Below are positions 41,630 through 51,645 of a DNA stretch of 64,000 nucleotides, piece by piece (positions within the stretch are counted from its first letter, which is position 1; the number at the start of each line of letters is the position of its first letter). The notes beneath the pieces were generated by a model. The model was not told where the DNA came from. It was given only the letters and a program-made list of their open reading frames with translations, and ran no database searches. The DNA comes from Sphingobacterium micropteri. GTDB lineage: Bacteria; Bacteroidota; Bacteroidia; Sphingobacteriales; Sphingobacteriaceae. A program made the position numbers and the translations under genes. The DNA is taken from assembly GCF_014692515.1 (NCBI RefSeq), contig NZ_JACOIK010000015.1, positions 62,001-126,000 of the forward strand. The letters are read 5' to 3'.

Positions 41630-42664
41630 TTATTTATTCTCTTTTATGAGAATATAAAGAAAAACAGGTGTTCCGAGTAGCGCTGTAATGACACCGATAG
41701 GCAGTTCTATTGGTGCGACTAATGTGCGCGATAGCACATCAGCCAGTGTTAATATCATGGCGCCGAGCAGCATGGATCCGGTTAGTACATATTTATAATC
41801 TACTCCACCCAACAACCTCACCGTATGGGGAACCAGTAAACCGATAAAACCGATAATACCTGATACAGCAACAGATGCACCAACCGCTAACGTAGAGAAT
41901 AAAACGACCCATCGTTTTGTGTAATCGGTGTTAATACCCAATAAAGCAGCTTGTTCCTCTCCAAGAGAAAAAGCATTAAGTGCTTTACCAAAGAAAGGAA
42001 GGGAAATCAGGGGAAGCAGGATGAACGGAAATATGGCACGGAGGTTTTCCCATGTTGCACCGCCTAAGCTCCCCAACATCCAAAAAGTAATTGTACGCAA
42101 TTGTTGCTCTGTGGCCATATAGGTCATTAGTCCCGTCAAAGCTCCGGCAAGGGCATTGATCGCAATACCCGCCAACAACATGGTGGTGATGTTGGGACGA
42201 CCATCTTTTTTTGATAGCTGATAAACGACAAATGCTGTCAATCCAGCGCCCACAAAGGCACCGAATGCTAACAGGTAATATCCCAATAGTTCGGAAAGCC
42301 CTACAAAAAGTAGCGTCTCGAAAGCTATAATTAACACCGCAAAAAGTGATGCGCCGGCCGATATGCCGATAAGGCCCGGCTCGGATAATGGGTTGCGGAA
42401 TATTCCTTGGATCGCAGCGCCCGATATTCCCAGTGCTGCACCCACTAGCATTCCCAGTAATACCCGTGGCATGCGTATAGCGAAAAGCACATCTGCATAC
42501 ATCTCATCGGCAGTTGCATTTTGTGAAAACCCAATTTTGTCTGTTAATGCATTAAAAACCTCGTTGATAGGGATATTGAATGCCCCTAATCCTAAGGCGA
42601 TAATCGCTGTTATTACCATCGTGATGAAAAGAACCACGAGTATAATTCGTTGTTTGAGCACCAT
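41630..42664 (-). CDS. hmuU: Heme ABC transporter permease (FecCD family)
   Basis: A 344-residue membrane protein with about nine or ten helices and the FecCD hallmarks: RMPRVLLGMLVGAALGISGAAIQG (about 68-91, coupling region), PLSEPGLIGISAGAS and, near the C-terminus, ISGIIGFIGLLVPHTVRLLGG. It forms the inner membrane channel of the heme importer. It lies eight bases after hmuT and 26 before hmuV. Confidence 0.9.
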   Translation of the reverse strand: MVLKQRIILVVLFITMVITAIIALGLGAFNIPINEVFNALTDKIGFSQNATADEMYADVLFAIRMPRVLLGMLVGAALGISGAAIQGIFRNPLSEPGLIGISAGASLFAVLIIAFETLLFVGLSELLGYYLLAFGAFVGAGLTAFVVYQLSKKDGRPNITTMLLAGIAINALAGALTGLMTYMATEQQLRTITFWMLGSLGGATWENLRAIFPFILLPLISLPFFGKALNAFSLGEEQAALLGINTDYTKRWVVLFSTLAVGASVAVSGIIGFIGLLVPHTVRLLGGVDYKYVLTGSMLLGAMILTLADVLSRTLVAPIELPIGVITALLGTPVFLYILIKENK

Positions 42665-42672
42665 CTTGTCTG

Positions 42673-43530
42673 TTACTTATACACAGCTTTCATTGCGGAA
42701 TGAAGCTCCTGTATAGCTTCGGGTAACCTATTCGAAAAATTAATGAGTAATGAACCATTCATCTGGATGATTCTCTTATTTTTTCCGGCGTTGGTAAGCT
42801 GTACTCCTGGTAGCTTGAGCATCGCTTCTATTCCGCCGAGACTACTGAGCCCAAAATCAAACATCAAGATGATATCCGGGTTCGCGCTGACCAATGCTTC
42901 TGTCGTATAAGGCTTAAAGTCGGCAAATTCCTGTACGGCATTTTGAGCTCCCGCCAATTTTATAATTTCATCTATACTGCTTCCTTTTCCGGCTACACTC
43001 ATGGTTCCCGTTCCTCTGGCATAGATAAAAAGCACTTTAGGCGGTTTAGCAAACGATTGTTTTTTGATGGTAAGCTCGACTTCCTGCAGTGCTTTTTGTG
43101 TGGTATTCACTAAGGTTTTTCCCCGATCTTCTTCATTCAGTGCATTAGCAACGTCCTGTATGAAATTTAAGGCACCTTTACTGGAGTACTGCTGGCGGAT
43201 CGCCACGAATTTGATACCAGCTGCTCCCAGCTGTTGTATAACGGCGCGGGATACCTCCCCCTCGATTGCTAATACAATATCCGGTTTATAACGAAGTAGA
43301 CCTTCAGACGATACCGACCTGTTTTTACTGACTTTTGGTAATTTCGTCGCTGCTGCTGGTGATTCGCTCGTCACATCGGTCGCCACTACCGAAGAGCCGA
43401 AACCTAAGGCAAAGACGGTTTCTGTTAGCGCACTATTTAAGGTAATGATACGCTTTGGAGCTGCTTCTACCCAGAACACCAACGGAAGCAGGAATAGTAT
43501 CAAACTATATTTTTTTACTGTTAATCGCAT
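42673..43530 (-). CDS. hmuT: Heme ABC transporter periplasmic binding protein
   Basis: A 285-residue periplasmic binding protein of the helical-backbone metal/heme class. The ATG at 43530 gives a good signal peptide (MRLTVKKYSLILFLLPLVFWVEA), followed by RIITLNSALTETVFALGFG, LLRYKPDIVLAIEGEV, SVAGKGSSIDEIIKLAGAQNA and FKPYTTEALVSANPDIILMFD, as in HmuT. An upstream in-frame TTG at 43554 is less likely. It is the first gene of hmuTUV, divergent from the receptor gene. Confidence 0.9.
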   Translation of the reverse strand: MRLTVKKYSLILFLLPLVFWVEAAPKRIITLNSALTETVFALGFGSSVVATDVTSESPAAATKLPKVSKNRSVSSEGLLRYKPDIVLAIEGEVSRAVIQQLGAAGIKFVAIRQQYSSKGALNFIQDVANALNEEDRGKTLVNTTQKALQEVELTIKKQSFAKPPKVLFIYARGTGTMSVAGKGSSIDEIIKLAGAQNAVQEFADFKPYTTEALVSANPDIILMFDFGLSSLGGIEAMLKLPGVQLTNAGKNKRIIQMNGSLLINFSNRLPEAIQELHSAMKAVYK

Positions 43531-43780
43531 ACCTATTTTGTTTTCTTGATACAAAGCAAAGCAATAATCAGTCTAAATACAAGTAGTCGATAACTACAGG
43601 TATAGGTTGGATTGCTTTTTTTGATCTTTAAACGGTTAAAAAGTAGTGTTTTATTGGCTTTTTTATCAAACTGGTATTTTCAGTTATATCAGTTTTCATA
43701 TACAATATGACGGAAATCATATAAATTTCTCAATTTCATTTAGTTGTTTTGCAATTGTTATTTAGAATAATTAAAAATAA
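43531..43780. promoter_or_regulatory. Divergent promoter region of hmuTUV and the heme receptor
   Basis: This 250-base AT-rich gap must hold promoters for both heme transcripts. I see no clear Fur box, no TAnnTTTG of good quality and no copy of the TATACTGTTT repeat. Three CAGTT half-sites lie at 43669-43673 (reversed), 43681-43685 and 43690-43694; their meaning is uncertain. Confidence 0.35.
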
Positions 43781-46159
43781 ATGTTTGGTCGATTAGAGGT
43801 CTTAAAAAAGTTTCTTTTATTGATGTTACCGTTGCTTCCCATAGTTGCATTCTCTCAAGAGAAATATGCCATAACAGGAGAGGTACGGTTAGGGGACAGC
43901 GGGGAGACTGCTGATCAAATCATCATAACCCTATGGCCCGACCAAAAGATTTTGAAGCCCAATAAAGAAGGACACTTTAGATTTAGTGAACTTTATGAGG
44001 GATCTTATAGACTACGGGTGGAATACGTTGGCTATGTTTCGCAAGAACTTGACGTTATGGTAGAGGGGGACAATGTGAATTTGGATATCCTACTGGAAAT
44101 GGAAAGCTATGGGATAGCAGAAGTTGCCGTGCAGGGGAAACAAATGGCAGTCGACAATCTGGTGAAGGCCGAAAATGCAGCGATGCCCGTCACGGTTATT
44201 ACGCGTAGGGAAATCGAATTAATGGGTAGCAGACGATTGGATGAGATCATGAAAGAGCAGACTGGCGTAGCGGTGGTCAACGATATTGCTAGCGGATCGC
44301 GTGCTATCGGGGTGCAGGTGCAGGGTTTTAGCAGTAGTTATGTGATGGTGCTGATCGATGGACAGCCTATGTTGGGGAGAAATAATGGCAACTTTGATTT
44401 GTCCCGCATCTCGGTGACGAATGTGGAACGTATCGAAGTGATAAAGGGAGCTTCTTCGTGTTTATACGGGAGTGATGCATTAGGTGGGGCAATCAATATC
44501 ATCACACGACATGGAGCCATTACACCACAGGCACATGGTTCTCTATTGTATGGTAGCTTAAATACGGTGGATGCTACCGTGGAAGCAGAAACACCTTTTG
44601 CAAATCAACGCGGCTCCGTTGTTATTTCGGGTAACTATTACAAGACCGATGGTTTCAATACAGATTCGAAGTATATGATTGGGGGAACTACGATACCGCC
44701 TTATAGTAATTATAGTTTTCAAGGACGGGCGCGGTATCGATTATCCAGAGATGGTACATTGGGAGTAACTGCACGATACACCGAGGGGAACTCCGAAATG
44801 ATTAATATGTGGTCCGATGAATGGATTAATGAAGATAGACAAACGGATCGTGATTTAAATCTATCCGCCAGCTACGACCATAACTTTGCCAATGGTGTAC
44901 GAAGTATGAGCCGTTATTATTTTACCCGATACGAAAATGAAATGCAAGCTAACTGGATTAACCAAAACGCGCTAATCGGAGCAGAAATGTTTGGGCAGCA
45001 AGTACATCGATTGGAACAACAGTTTGCGTATGCACCTATTCGTAGCATTCAATTGACTGGTGGAATAGGTGGGAGTTTGGAACTGATGGATAATAAAGAT
45101 TTAGGTCAAGAAAGAAATCTAAATACAGCGTTTGCTTATCTACAGACCGAATGGCAGCCCTTAGCAAAACTACGAACAACGACTGGATTAAGATATGATC
45201 ACACGAATGTCTATCGTGGACGCTTGAGTCCGAGTCTGGGGCTGCAATATAGTCTATCTGAAGAATGGTTGATGAAGGCAGGTATTGGAGCTGGTTTCAA
45301 AGCTCCAGATTACAAGATGCGCTATCAAGTTTTTTATAATCCGTCTGCAAATTATATGGTTGTCGGTACCGATCAAGTGCGCGAAGTGATGGAGGCGTTA
45401 GATAGAAATGGTGAACTGAGCTTTCAAAATTCCTATATGCTTAATTTGACTGCAGGTAATCTGAAAGCGGAAAATAGCCTATCGAGTAATTTCGGTTTCA
45501 TCTGGAATCCGAGTACCCGTTTGCGTGCGGAAGCTTCTGTTTTTTATCACCGTATTGCTAATCAGATCAATGCGGTAGCGGTCGGGAACGGAACCACGGT
45601 AGGACAAATTTTTACGTATCGCAATTTGCCCCGTGCGGCGAATAAAGGTTTTGAACTGTCTGTTGGTTATCGCCCCTTGGAAAGTCTGAACTTATCTATA
45701 GGATACCAATATCTAGTTGCAAAGGATTTGTCGGTATTGGATAGTATCCGTGCGGGTAACTATCCATATAACCAAATGATCAACAATCCAATAACCGGCG
45801 AATCGCGACCTGTGACGACAGGAGATTATTGGGGGATTGAAGATCGCTCGCGCCATATGATTAATTTAAAAGCCACGTATGAATATCAACCCTGGAACAT
45901 GACTTTAAATCTGCGGGCAAATATTCGTGGACGCTATCCCTTCCAAGAAATTAACGGTAATCAGTTTATTGACGAATATGATGCCTTTGTACCAGACCAT
46001 ACCTTATTAAACTTAACGCTGGAGAAGAAGCTTTGGAGGAACAAGTTAACGCTTCGCCTTATAGCAGACAATCTATTGGGATTCACACACCGGTATATGC
46101 CTGGCCAGCCGGGTAGGGTCATATTAGGAGGCCTAAGTTATCGATGGTTTAAGGAATAA
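43781..46159 (+). CDS. TonB-dependent outer membrane heme receptor
   Basis: A 792-residue receptor. It has a signal peptide (ending AFSQ near residue 26), a carboxypeptidase-like regulatory domain (about 27-112), a plug domain with MPVTVITRREIELMGSRRLDEIM and VLIDGQPMLG (about 137-245), and a beta barrel ending in ILGGLSYRWFKE. The FKAPDYK and YNPSANYMVV segments in the barrel resemble the FRAP/NPNL-type motifs of heme receptors such as HmuR. It takes up heme across the outer membrane with TonB energy. It heads the plus-strand transcript with two HmuY genes and heme oxygenase. Confidence 0.9.
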   Translation: MFGRLEVLKKFLLLMLPLLPIVAFSQEKYAITGEVRLGDSGETADQIIITLWPDQKILKPNKEGHFRFSELYEGSYRLRVEYVGYVSQELDVMVEGDNVNLDILLEMESYGIAEVAVQGKQMAVDNLVKAENAAMPVTVITRREIELMGSRRLDEIMKEQTGVAVVNDIASGSRAIGVQVQGFSSSYVMVLIDGQPMLGRNNGNFDLSRISVTNVERIEVIKGASSCLYGSDALGGAINIITRHGAITPQAHGSLLYGSLNTVDATVEAETPFANQRGSVVISGNYYKTDGFNTDSKYMIGGTTIPPYSNYSFQGRARYRLSRDGTLGVTARYTEGNSEMINMWSDEWINEDRQTDRDLNLSASYDHNFANGVRSMSRYYFTRYENEMQANWINQNALIGAEMFGQQVHRLEQQFAYAPIRSIQLTGGIGGSLELMDNKDLGQERNLNTAFAYLQTEWQPLAKLRTTTGLRYDHTNVYRGRLSPSLGLQYSLSEEWLMKAGIGAGFKAPDYKMRYQVFYNPSANYMVVGTDQVREVMEALDRNGELSFQNSYMLNLTAGNLKAENSLSSNFGFIWNPSTRLRAEASVFYHRIANQINAVAVGNGTTVGQIFTYRNLPRAANKGFELSVGYRPLESLNLSIGYQYLVAKDLSVLDSIRAGNYPYNQMINNPITGESRPVTTGDYWGIEDRSRHMINLKATYEYQPWNMTLNLRANIRGRYPFQEINGNQFIDEYDAFVPDHTLLNLTLEKKLWRNKLTLRLIADNLLGFTHRYMPGQPGRVILGGLSYRWFKE

Positions 46160-46198
46160 TCGTTTTAAAGGAGCTATAAAAATAAAATACAAAGGAAC

Positions 46199-46954
46199 AT
46201 GATGAAAACAAGAGATATCATTATCAACGAATTAAAATCCATTATTGCATTAGGGAAATGGGGTAGATGTCTGTTCGGTATCATTGTATTGCTTGGAATG
46301 CAAGCCTGTGGAAAGGATAACGATGTCGCGCCACCGTTAGAGGACGGCCGTAGCATAGTGATTTACGATCTTCCAGGAGATACTGAGGCCTCTATGGGAG
46401 AAGATGTCGATGGAAAGGAACAGCGAGATGCCTATACCTTTCTATTCCGGTTTCGTGACCAAAGACAAATATGGATTAAGACGAAAGAAGATTCGTTGAA
46501 ATGGCTGAAAACATTAGATTGGGATATTGCCTTCACAAGAGAGTATAATTCGGAAGTACATATCAATAATGCGCAGCATACACGGAGCCCGGGGTTTGAA
46601 GGACCGGCGACAAACACGGCAGTCGTTATGATTAATCAATCCTATGATGCGGTAACTACGGCCCCGAGCGATGCGGAATTTGATAAAAGTGATGTCGATC
46701 GTATAGGATGGGCTTTTTCCGAATCGTCCAGTGGCTGGTTTAGATATAGTTTAGATACACACCTCATGCAGCCATTACCTAATCGTACTTATGTTATTCG
46801 ACTGCCTGATGGTAAATATGCAAAACTACAATTGATCAATGCTTACAAAGGAAATCCACCGGTTGTAACGAATATGAATTGGCCGGCACCTTATTTCACC
46901 TTTAAGTATTACGTGCAGGAGGATGGAAGTAAAAATTTAAGAACAAGCGAATAA
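46199..46954 (+). CDS. HmuY-family heme-binding lipoprotein, one domain
   Basis: A 251-residue outer membrane lipoprotein. The signal region is longer than usual, with lipobox LGMQAC near residue 37. The mature part is a single HmuY domain: DAYTFLFRFRDQRQIW, LDWDIAFTREYN, VDRIGWAFSES, GWFRYSLDTHLMQPLPNRTYVI and KLQLINAYKG. HmuY captures heme from host or environmental proteins and passes it to the receptor. It follows the receptor gene by 39 bases. Confidence 0.88.
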   Translation: MMKTRDIIINELKSIIALGKWGRCLFGIIVLLGMQACGKDNDVAPPLEDGRSIVIYDLPGDTEASMGEDVDGKEQRDAYTFLFRFRDQRQIWIKTKEDSLKWLKTLDWDIAFTREYNSEVHINNAQHTRSPGFEGPATNTAVVMINQSYDAVTTAPSDAEFDKSDVDRIGWAFSESSSGWFRYSLDTHLMQPLPNRTYVIRLPDGKYAKLQLINAYKGNPPVVTNMNWPAPYFTFKYYVQEDGSKNLRTSE

Positions 46955-47002
46955 TTTACTGGTTTTCGAAACCACATTTTGATAACTTTTAACTATTTTA
47001 TA

Positions 47003-48358
47003 ATGAACAAACTATTTAGAATTGCAGCACTAACATGCTTTGTGGCGGTTGGCTTCACGGCGTGTGAAAAGGATAATAGCATGCCGGATGAGGATACTGA
47101 TCAAGGGCATCAACCAAAAGTCATTGTCCAAGATGGCCAAACGAAAGATTTAACAGATGTATCAACTACATCAAATACGCAAGGGACAATTAGTCGGGAC
47201 GGAGAACGTTATGCTCTGCGTAATTTCCGACAATTTGTCGTTGAAGACGGTAAGACAACGGAAAACGTGGCGACAACATTCTATTTCGATTTTAAAGAGA
47301 ATGACGCGGTTGCAGCGGAGGATGCACCTCTTACCTGGATTGCAGAAGCAAAGGAAATGGGCGTTCAACCCAATACGGCAAAAGGATATACGTTATCCTA
47401 TATAGACAAAAGATTTGGAGCGGTGACAGCTGACGATGAGTTTACAACGGTAGAGAAAATAGGAATTGCTTTTGCTCCGGGAGCTATTGGTTGGGCGACA
47501 TATAACATGCAGACACATACTATAGAGGCCGTGGCAGGCCGTACATTGGTACTTTCAAAAGACGGGGAGCCACAGTTTAAATTTCAGATAAGGAGTATCT
47601 ATTCCGATGAAACGCCGAATAAAGAAAGCGGTCCAACGAATTATATCTATTATACGGTCGATTACCAAGATATTAATAAGACTGGTGAAAATGATGATAT
47701 ACAAGATAACGAAAACTATTACAAACTTATCCGTGTTGAAAATCTGCCTATAGCTCCAACCGACGAGGGATCTGAACCGAACGAATCTGGCTTTTATTTT
47801 TACAGCTTGTCGGAAAATAAATCGATACCACAGGACGCGGTTAAGTCTATGAAGTGGGATTTAGCTTTTGGAGGTATGTTTACAAGCTTCTTATCGGGTA
47901 ACAATGGAGTTGACGGAAACCATGGTGCGGGAAGTAATGCAATAGGCGGAATTGCCATCGTAGAAAGTACGTTTGATGAAGTTGAACAACTCCCGGCGGG
48001 TATCGAATTCAAGACGGGTAAAGATGTAATAGGTACCGATGATCAAGGTTCCTTTGGTGCAGGAATGGGCTGGTATTTATACGACTTTGATGGAAAGCTG
48101 GTGCGCGAGGGGGCGGAAGAAGATAAACACGTAGCCTATGCACTAGCTGAACCGATTACCAAAAAAGATGGAACTATTATCAATCCACGTACTGTTATCG
48201 TGAAAACAGCTAACGGTGATTATGCAAAAATAAAAATGATTTCTTGTTACAAAGGCTTGTTTAACCAAGAACAATGGAAGCGCGGAGAAGCGATTATGTA
48301 TGCCACATTTGAATATGTTTTGATCCCTGGCGATAAAAATACTTTTGAGATTCGATAG
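47003..48358 (+). CDS. HmuY-family lipoprotein with two HmuY-like domains
   Basis: A 451-residue lipoprotein (lipobox GFTAC near residue 21). Two HmuY-like domains follow in tandem. The first (about 60-225) has AIGWATYNMQTHTIEAVAGRT and FKFQIRSIYSDE. The second (about 230-451) has SMKWDLAFGGMF, GMGWYLYDFDGK, NPRTVIVKTANGDYA and KIKMISCYKG. Most HmuY proteins have one domain. The ATG at 47003 was chosen because it starts the signal peptide; an upstream ATG at 46979 adds residues without signal character. It lies 48 bases after the single-domain HmuY gene and 104 bases before heme oxygenase. Confidence 0.85.
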   Translation: MNKLFRIAALTCFVAVGFTACEKDNSMPDEDTDQGHQPKVIVQDGQTKDLTDVSTTSNTQGTISRDGERYALRNFRQFVVEDGKTTENVATTFYFDFKENDAVAAEDAPLTWIAEAKEMGVQPNTAKGYTLSYIDKRFGAVTADDEFTTVEKIGIAFAPGAIGWATYNMQTHTIEAVAGRTLVLSKDGEPQFKFQIRSIYSDETPNKESGPTNYIYYTVDYQDINKTGENDDIQDNENYYKLIRVENLPIAPTDEGSEPNESGFYFYSLSENKSIPQDAVKSMKWDLAFGGMFTSFLSGNNGVDGNHGAGSNAIGGIAIVESTFDEVEQLPAGIEFKTGKDVIGTDDQGSFGAGMGWYLYDFDGKLVREGAEEDKHVAYALAEPITKKDGTIINPRTVIVKTANGDYAKIKMISCYKGLFNQEQWKRGEAIMYATFEYVLIPGDKNTFEIR

Positions 48359-48462
48359 TGATATGAAATGTCGTTTTGCAGACATAAAACGTCAGATTTC
48401 AGCATTCAATAAGAGAAATTAATACTAATCTTTGTATAGAATCAGTTTATAATAGAAAAGAT

Positions 48463-49020
48463 ATGTTAAGTCAAAATATCAAGGAAAACACAAAAGAGGC
48501 GCACCAAACTTTAGAGGGTGTGGTGGTAAGACAGCTTAAGGCAGTTCAGTCGGATGCGGATTATGCGGAAGTACTTAAGAATTTTTATACTTATTTTAAT
48601 GCGGTGGAAAAAAATATCACACCGTTTATAACACCAGAAGTATTGCCTGATTATACGGAACGTCGTAACGCATCACATATCAAAGCCGATATCGAAGAGC
48701 TTGGCGGGAATGTCAATGACTTGCCTATAGCGACAGCACCGGTCGTAAACAACGCATTGGAAGCGTTGAGCGCCCTATACGTATTGGAAGGCTCCATTAT
48801 GGGTGGCCCATATATCGTACAGATGTTGAATAAATATGGTGTTACGAAAGGAACATCTTTCTTTTCGGGTTATGGAGAGGATACGGGCAAGATGTGGGGC
48901 AAATTTGTTGCCGTGCTAAATCAATATGGCGAAAATCCTAATACGCATAACCGCGCGATTGAAGTTGCCAATGAGACGTTCTCGCGTTTTGGCGACGTAT
49001 TTAAAGGCGTAACCGTCTAA
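48463..49020 (+). CDS. Heme oxygenase (biliverdin-producing)
   Basis: A 185-residue helical protein of the heme oxygenase fold. The proximal histidine is at 14 in KEAHQTLE, and the distal glycine-rich helix is LEGSIMGG (108-115). It opens heme to biliverdin, CO and iron. Its place at the end of the receptor-HmuY run shows that this locus degrades the heme it imports. A strong terminator follows. Confidence 0.88.
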   Translation: MLSQNIKENTKEAHQTLEGVVVRQLKAVQSDADYAEVLKNFYTYFNAVEKNITPFITPEVLPDYTERRNASHIKADIEELGGNVNDLPIATAPVVNNALEALSALYVLEGSIMGGPYIVQMLNKYGVTKGTSFFSGYGEDTGKMWGKFVAVLNQYGENPNTHNRAIEVANETFSRFGDVFKGVTV

Positions 49021-49042
49021 TAATTTTAACGCTTTAATTAAG

Positions 49043-49062
49043 ATCCCCGCCTTGGCGGGGAT
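49043..49062 (+). terminator. Intrinsic terminator after heme oxygenase
   Basis: Nine-base GC-rich stem ATCCCCGCC (49043-49051) and GGCGGGGAT (49054-49062), loop TT, followed by a run of T residues. Confidence 0.93.
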
Positions 49063-49146
49063 TTTTTTTGTTTTCTTTTTTTTAAAAATTATTGTACTTT
49101 AATAGCACCGTAAAATCAATACTAAATTAAATAAATAGAAAAGAGT

Positions 49147-51603
49147 ATGGCTGAATCCCAAAAAAAAGGAGAGATTGCTACGGATATATTAGAGGAGGAA
49201 ACACTAGATAATATCCATCACGTCAACAACCCTGTGCTTGATGTGCCCGCAGTAGAAAAAAAATATTTGAATAAAGTTCTTTCGTATGTGAAGCAAGGTA
49301 ACGTATTTGTCTTTACAGATGGAAAAGCCAGTATAGAAGTAAAGGTGTTTTCGGACGAAATCATCCGGGTGCGTTTGGCACCAAGAAGCTTGTTTCTGGA
49401 TGATTTTTCTTATGCTATTAAGAAAGATTTGGATATACATCCTACTTCTTTTTCCATTGTAGAAACAGCGGATGCGTTTATTATCAAGACCAGTGTAGTC
49501 ATTTGTCGCATACAAAAAGAAGGTTTTCTAGTCTCGTTTGAGAAGCTGGATGGAAAGGTGATGAATGCCGACCAACAGCCTATGCATTGGGAAGAGAACC
49601 CCGATTTTGGAGGTTACTACGTATACTGCACGAAAGATACACCTGCAGATGAAGCCTTTTTTGGATTAGGTGATAAATCTACGCATCTGAACTTACGCGG
49701 AAAAAGATTTCAAAATTGGAATTCGGATACCTATGGTTTCGGCTTTAACCAAGATCCGCTCTATAAGACTATCCCGTTTTATATCGGTGTAACAGGCGGC
49801 GATGCCTACGGTATTTTTTTCGACAACACGTTTAGAACGTATTTTGACTTTGCCGCCGAACAGGTTGACCAGGTCAGTTTTTGGTCGGAAGGAGGAGAGC
49901 TACAATATTATTATATCCATGGACCACAGATGATGGACGTTGTGAAACGTTATCACGAACTGACAGGGACACATTATATGCCGCCCTTGTGGGCAATCGG
50001 ATACCATCAGTGTCGATGGAGCTATTACCCGGAAGCCAATGTGCGCGAAGTTGCCAACCAGTTCCGCAAACGGCAGATACCCTGTGATGCCATTTATCTG
50101 GATATTGATTATATGGACGGTTACCGTTGTTTTACCTGGAATAAACGCTATTTCCCCGATCCGCGGAAAATGATCTCTGATTTAGCGGCGGATGGTTTTA
50201 GAACGGTTGTCATGATCGATCCGGGTATTAAAGTCGACGAAGATTATTGGGTATTCAATGAGGGTAAAGAAAATAAATATTTCTGCCGTCGAGGAGACGA
50301 CTATTATATGGAAGGGTATGTATGGCCGGGTCGTTGCCAATTTCCGGATTATACCAATCCCAAAGTACGGGAATGGTGGGGAACCCTATACCGTGGTTTG
50401 GTGGAAGATGGGGTAGCCGGTGTATGGAATGACATGAATGAACCCGCTGTTTTTGGCCGCGGAACATTTCCAGATGATGTGCGGCATTATTTTGAAGGAT
50501 TACGAGGCTCTCACCGGAAGGCACATAATATATATGGTATGCAAATGGTGCGCTCGACGTATGATGGATTAAAAAAGCTTCAGAAAAATAGACGTCCATT
50601 TACGATTACCCGTGCCGCCTATGCCGGCGTACAACGTTATTCATCAGTATGGACCGGGGACAATATCGCAACCTGGGAACATTTAAAGATAGGCATACTT
50701 CAGTTACAGCGCTTGTCGATTTCGGGTTTGTCTTTTTGTGGTACTGATATCGGTGGATTTACCGGCGAACCGGATGGCGAACTTTATACCCGTTGGATGC
50801 AATTTGGTGTGTTCTCTCCATTTATGCGGGTTCATTCCGCAGGCGATACCCGCGATAGGGAGCCCTGGAGCTTTGGTCCCGAATGGGAAGCCATCTGCAA
50901 AAAATTCATTGAGCTTCGTTACAAATTATTACCTTACATCTATACGGTGTTTTGGCGACAGCATAAATACCGGGAACCGATTTTACGGCCTATTTCATTA
51001 TTGGAACAACATAAGCCCGAAAATCTGCTGCGCGAGGAGGAATTTGCCTTTGGCCATCATATTCTTGTTTCGCCGGTTATTCAACCCGGTCAGCAATCCA
51101 AGATTGTGTATCTGCCCGAAGGTAACTGGTATTATTATTTTGACCATACCATGCTGGAGGGTGGACAGGAGCACAACGTGAAAACGCCATTAAACGAGAT
51201 GCCGATTTTTGTTCGTGGAGGAAGCGTTATTCCCGAATTTCCGGTGATGCAATATACGATGGAGAAGAACATTGATACCTTAAAATTAAATGTCTTCTGG
51301 GGGCAGGGACGATATGAATCCCATGTTTACATCGACCATGGAGAAACCTTTGCTTACGAACAAAGTGTATACAACGAAAAATATTTTATAGTCGAGGGAG
51401 AACAAAATAGCTTAACGATCGTCCAACATATAGAAGGGTTGTATCACGAACGTTTTGATAGCTACAAAATATACATTGTCGGACTTCCATTCGATGTCCA
51501 TCACGTAGAGGTAGATGGCGATATATTAGAGACATTGGTGGATGAAGAAGGGAAGCATTATATCATCGTTGAAAAAGAATTTAGACGGTTAACCATTTCG
51601 TGA
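49147..51603 (+). CDS. Glycoside hydrolase family 31 alpha-glucosidase-like protein
   Basis: An 818-residue GH31 enzyme. The catalytic nucleophile is the aspartate at 429 in VWNDMNEP, and the acid/base aspartate is at 505 in VWTGDN. An N-terminal beta domain (GIFFDNTFRTYFDF near 223-236) and WAIGYHQCRWSYYP (282-295) also fit the family. No signal peptide is seen, so it is cytoplasmic. GH31 enzymes release alpha-linked glucose (or xylose). It is first of four genes followed by glgB, glgA and glgC, so it probably trims malto-oligosaccharides or glycogen-derived glucans. Confidence 0.9.
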   Translation: MAESQKKGEIATDILEEETLDNIHHVNNPVLDVPAVEKKYLNKVLSYVKQGNVFVFTDGKASIEVKVFSDEIIRVRLAPRSLFLDDFSYAIKKDLDIHPTSFSIVETADAFIIKTSVVICRIQKEGFLVSFEKLDGKVMNADQQPMHWEENPDFGGYYVYCTKDTPADEAFFGLGDKSTHLNLRGKRFQNWNSDTYGFGFNQDPLYKTIPFYIGVTGGDAYGIFFDNTFRTYFDFAAEQVDQVSFWSEGGELQYYYIHGPQMMDVVKRYHELTGTHYMPPLWAIGYHQCRWSYYPEANVREVANQFRKRQIPCDAIYLDIDYMDGYRCFTWNKRYFPDPRKMISDLAADGFRTVVMIDPGIKVDEDYWVFNEGKENKYFCRRGDDYYMEGYVWPGRCQFPDYTNPKVREWWGTLYRGLVEDGVAGVWNDMNEPAVFGRGTFPDDVRHYFEGLRGSHRKAHNIYGMQMVRSTYDGLKKLQKNRRPFTITRAAYAGVQRYSSVWTGDNIATWEHLKIGILQLQRLSISGLSFCGTDIGGFTGEPDGELYTRWMQFGVFSPFMRVHSAGDTRDREPWSFGPEWEAICKKFIELRYKLLPYIYTVFWRQHKYREPILRPISLLEQHKPENLLREEEFAFGHHILVSPVIQPGQQSKIVYLPEGNWYYYFDHTMLEGGQEHNVKTPLNEMPIFVRGGSVIPEFPVMQYTMEKNIDTLKLNVFWGQGRYESHVYIDHGETFAYEQSVYNEKYFIVEGEQNSLTIVQHIEGLYHERFDSYKIYIVGLPFDVHHVEVDGDILETLVDEEGKHYIIVEKEFRRLTIS

Positions 51604-51645
51604 ATTTAAAAATAAGTGAACATAACATTATAAACAACTTAAATT

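Noticed and set aside
43531..43780. Fur box in the heme promoter region
   Set aside because: No 19-base GATAATGATAATCATTATC-like palindrome was found on either strand; only CAGTT half-sites are present.
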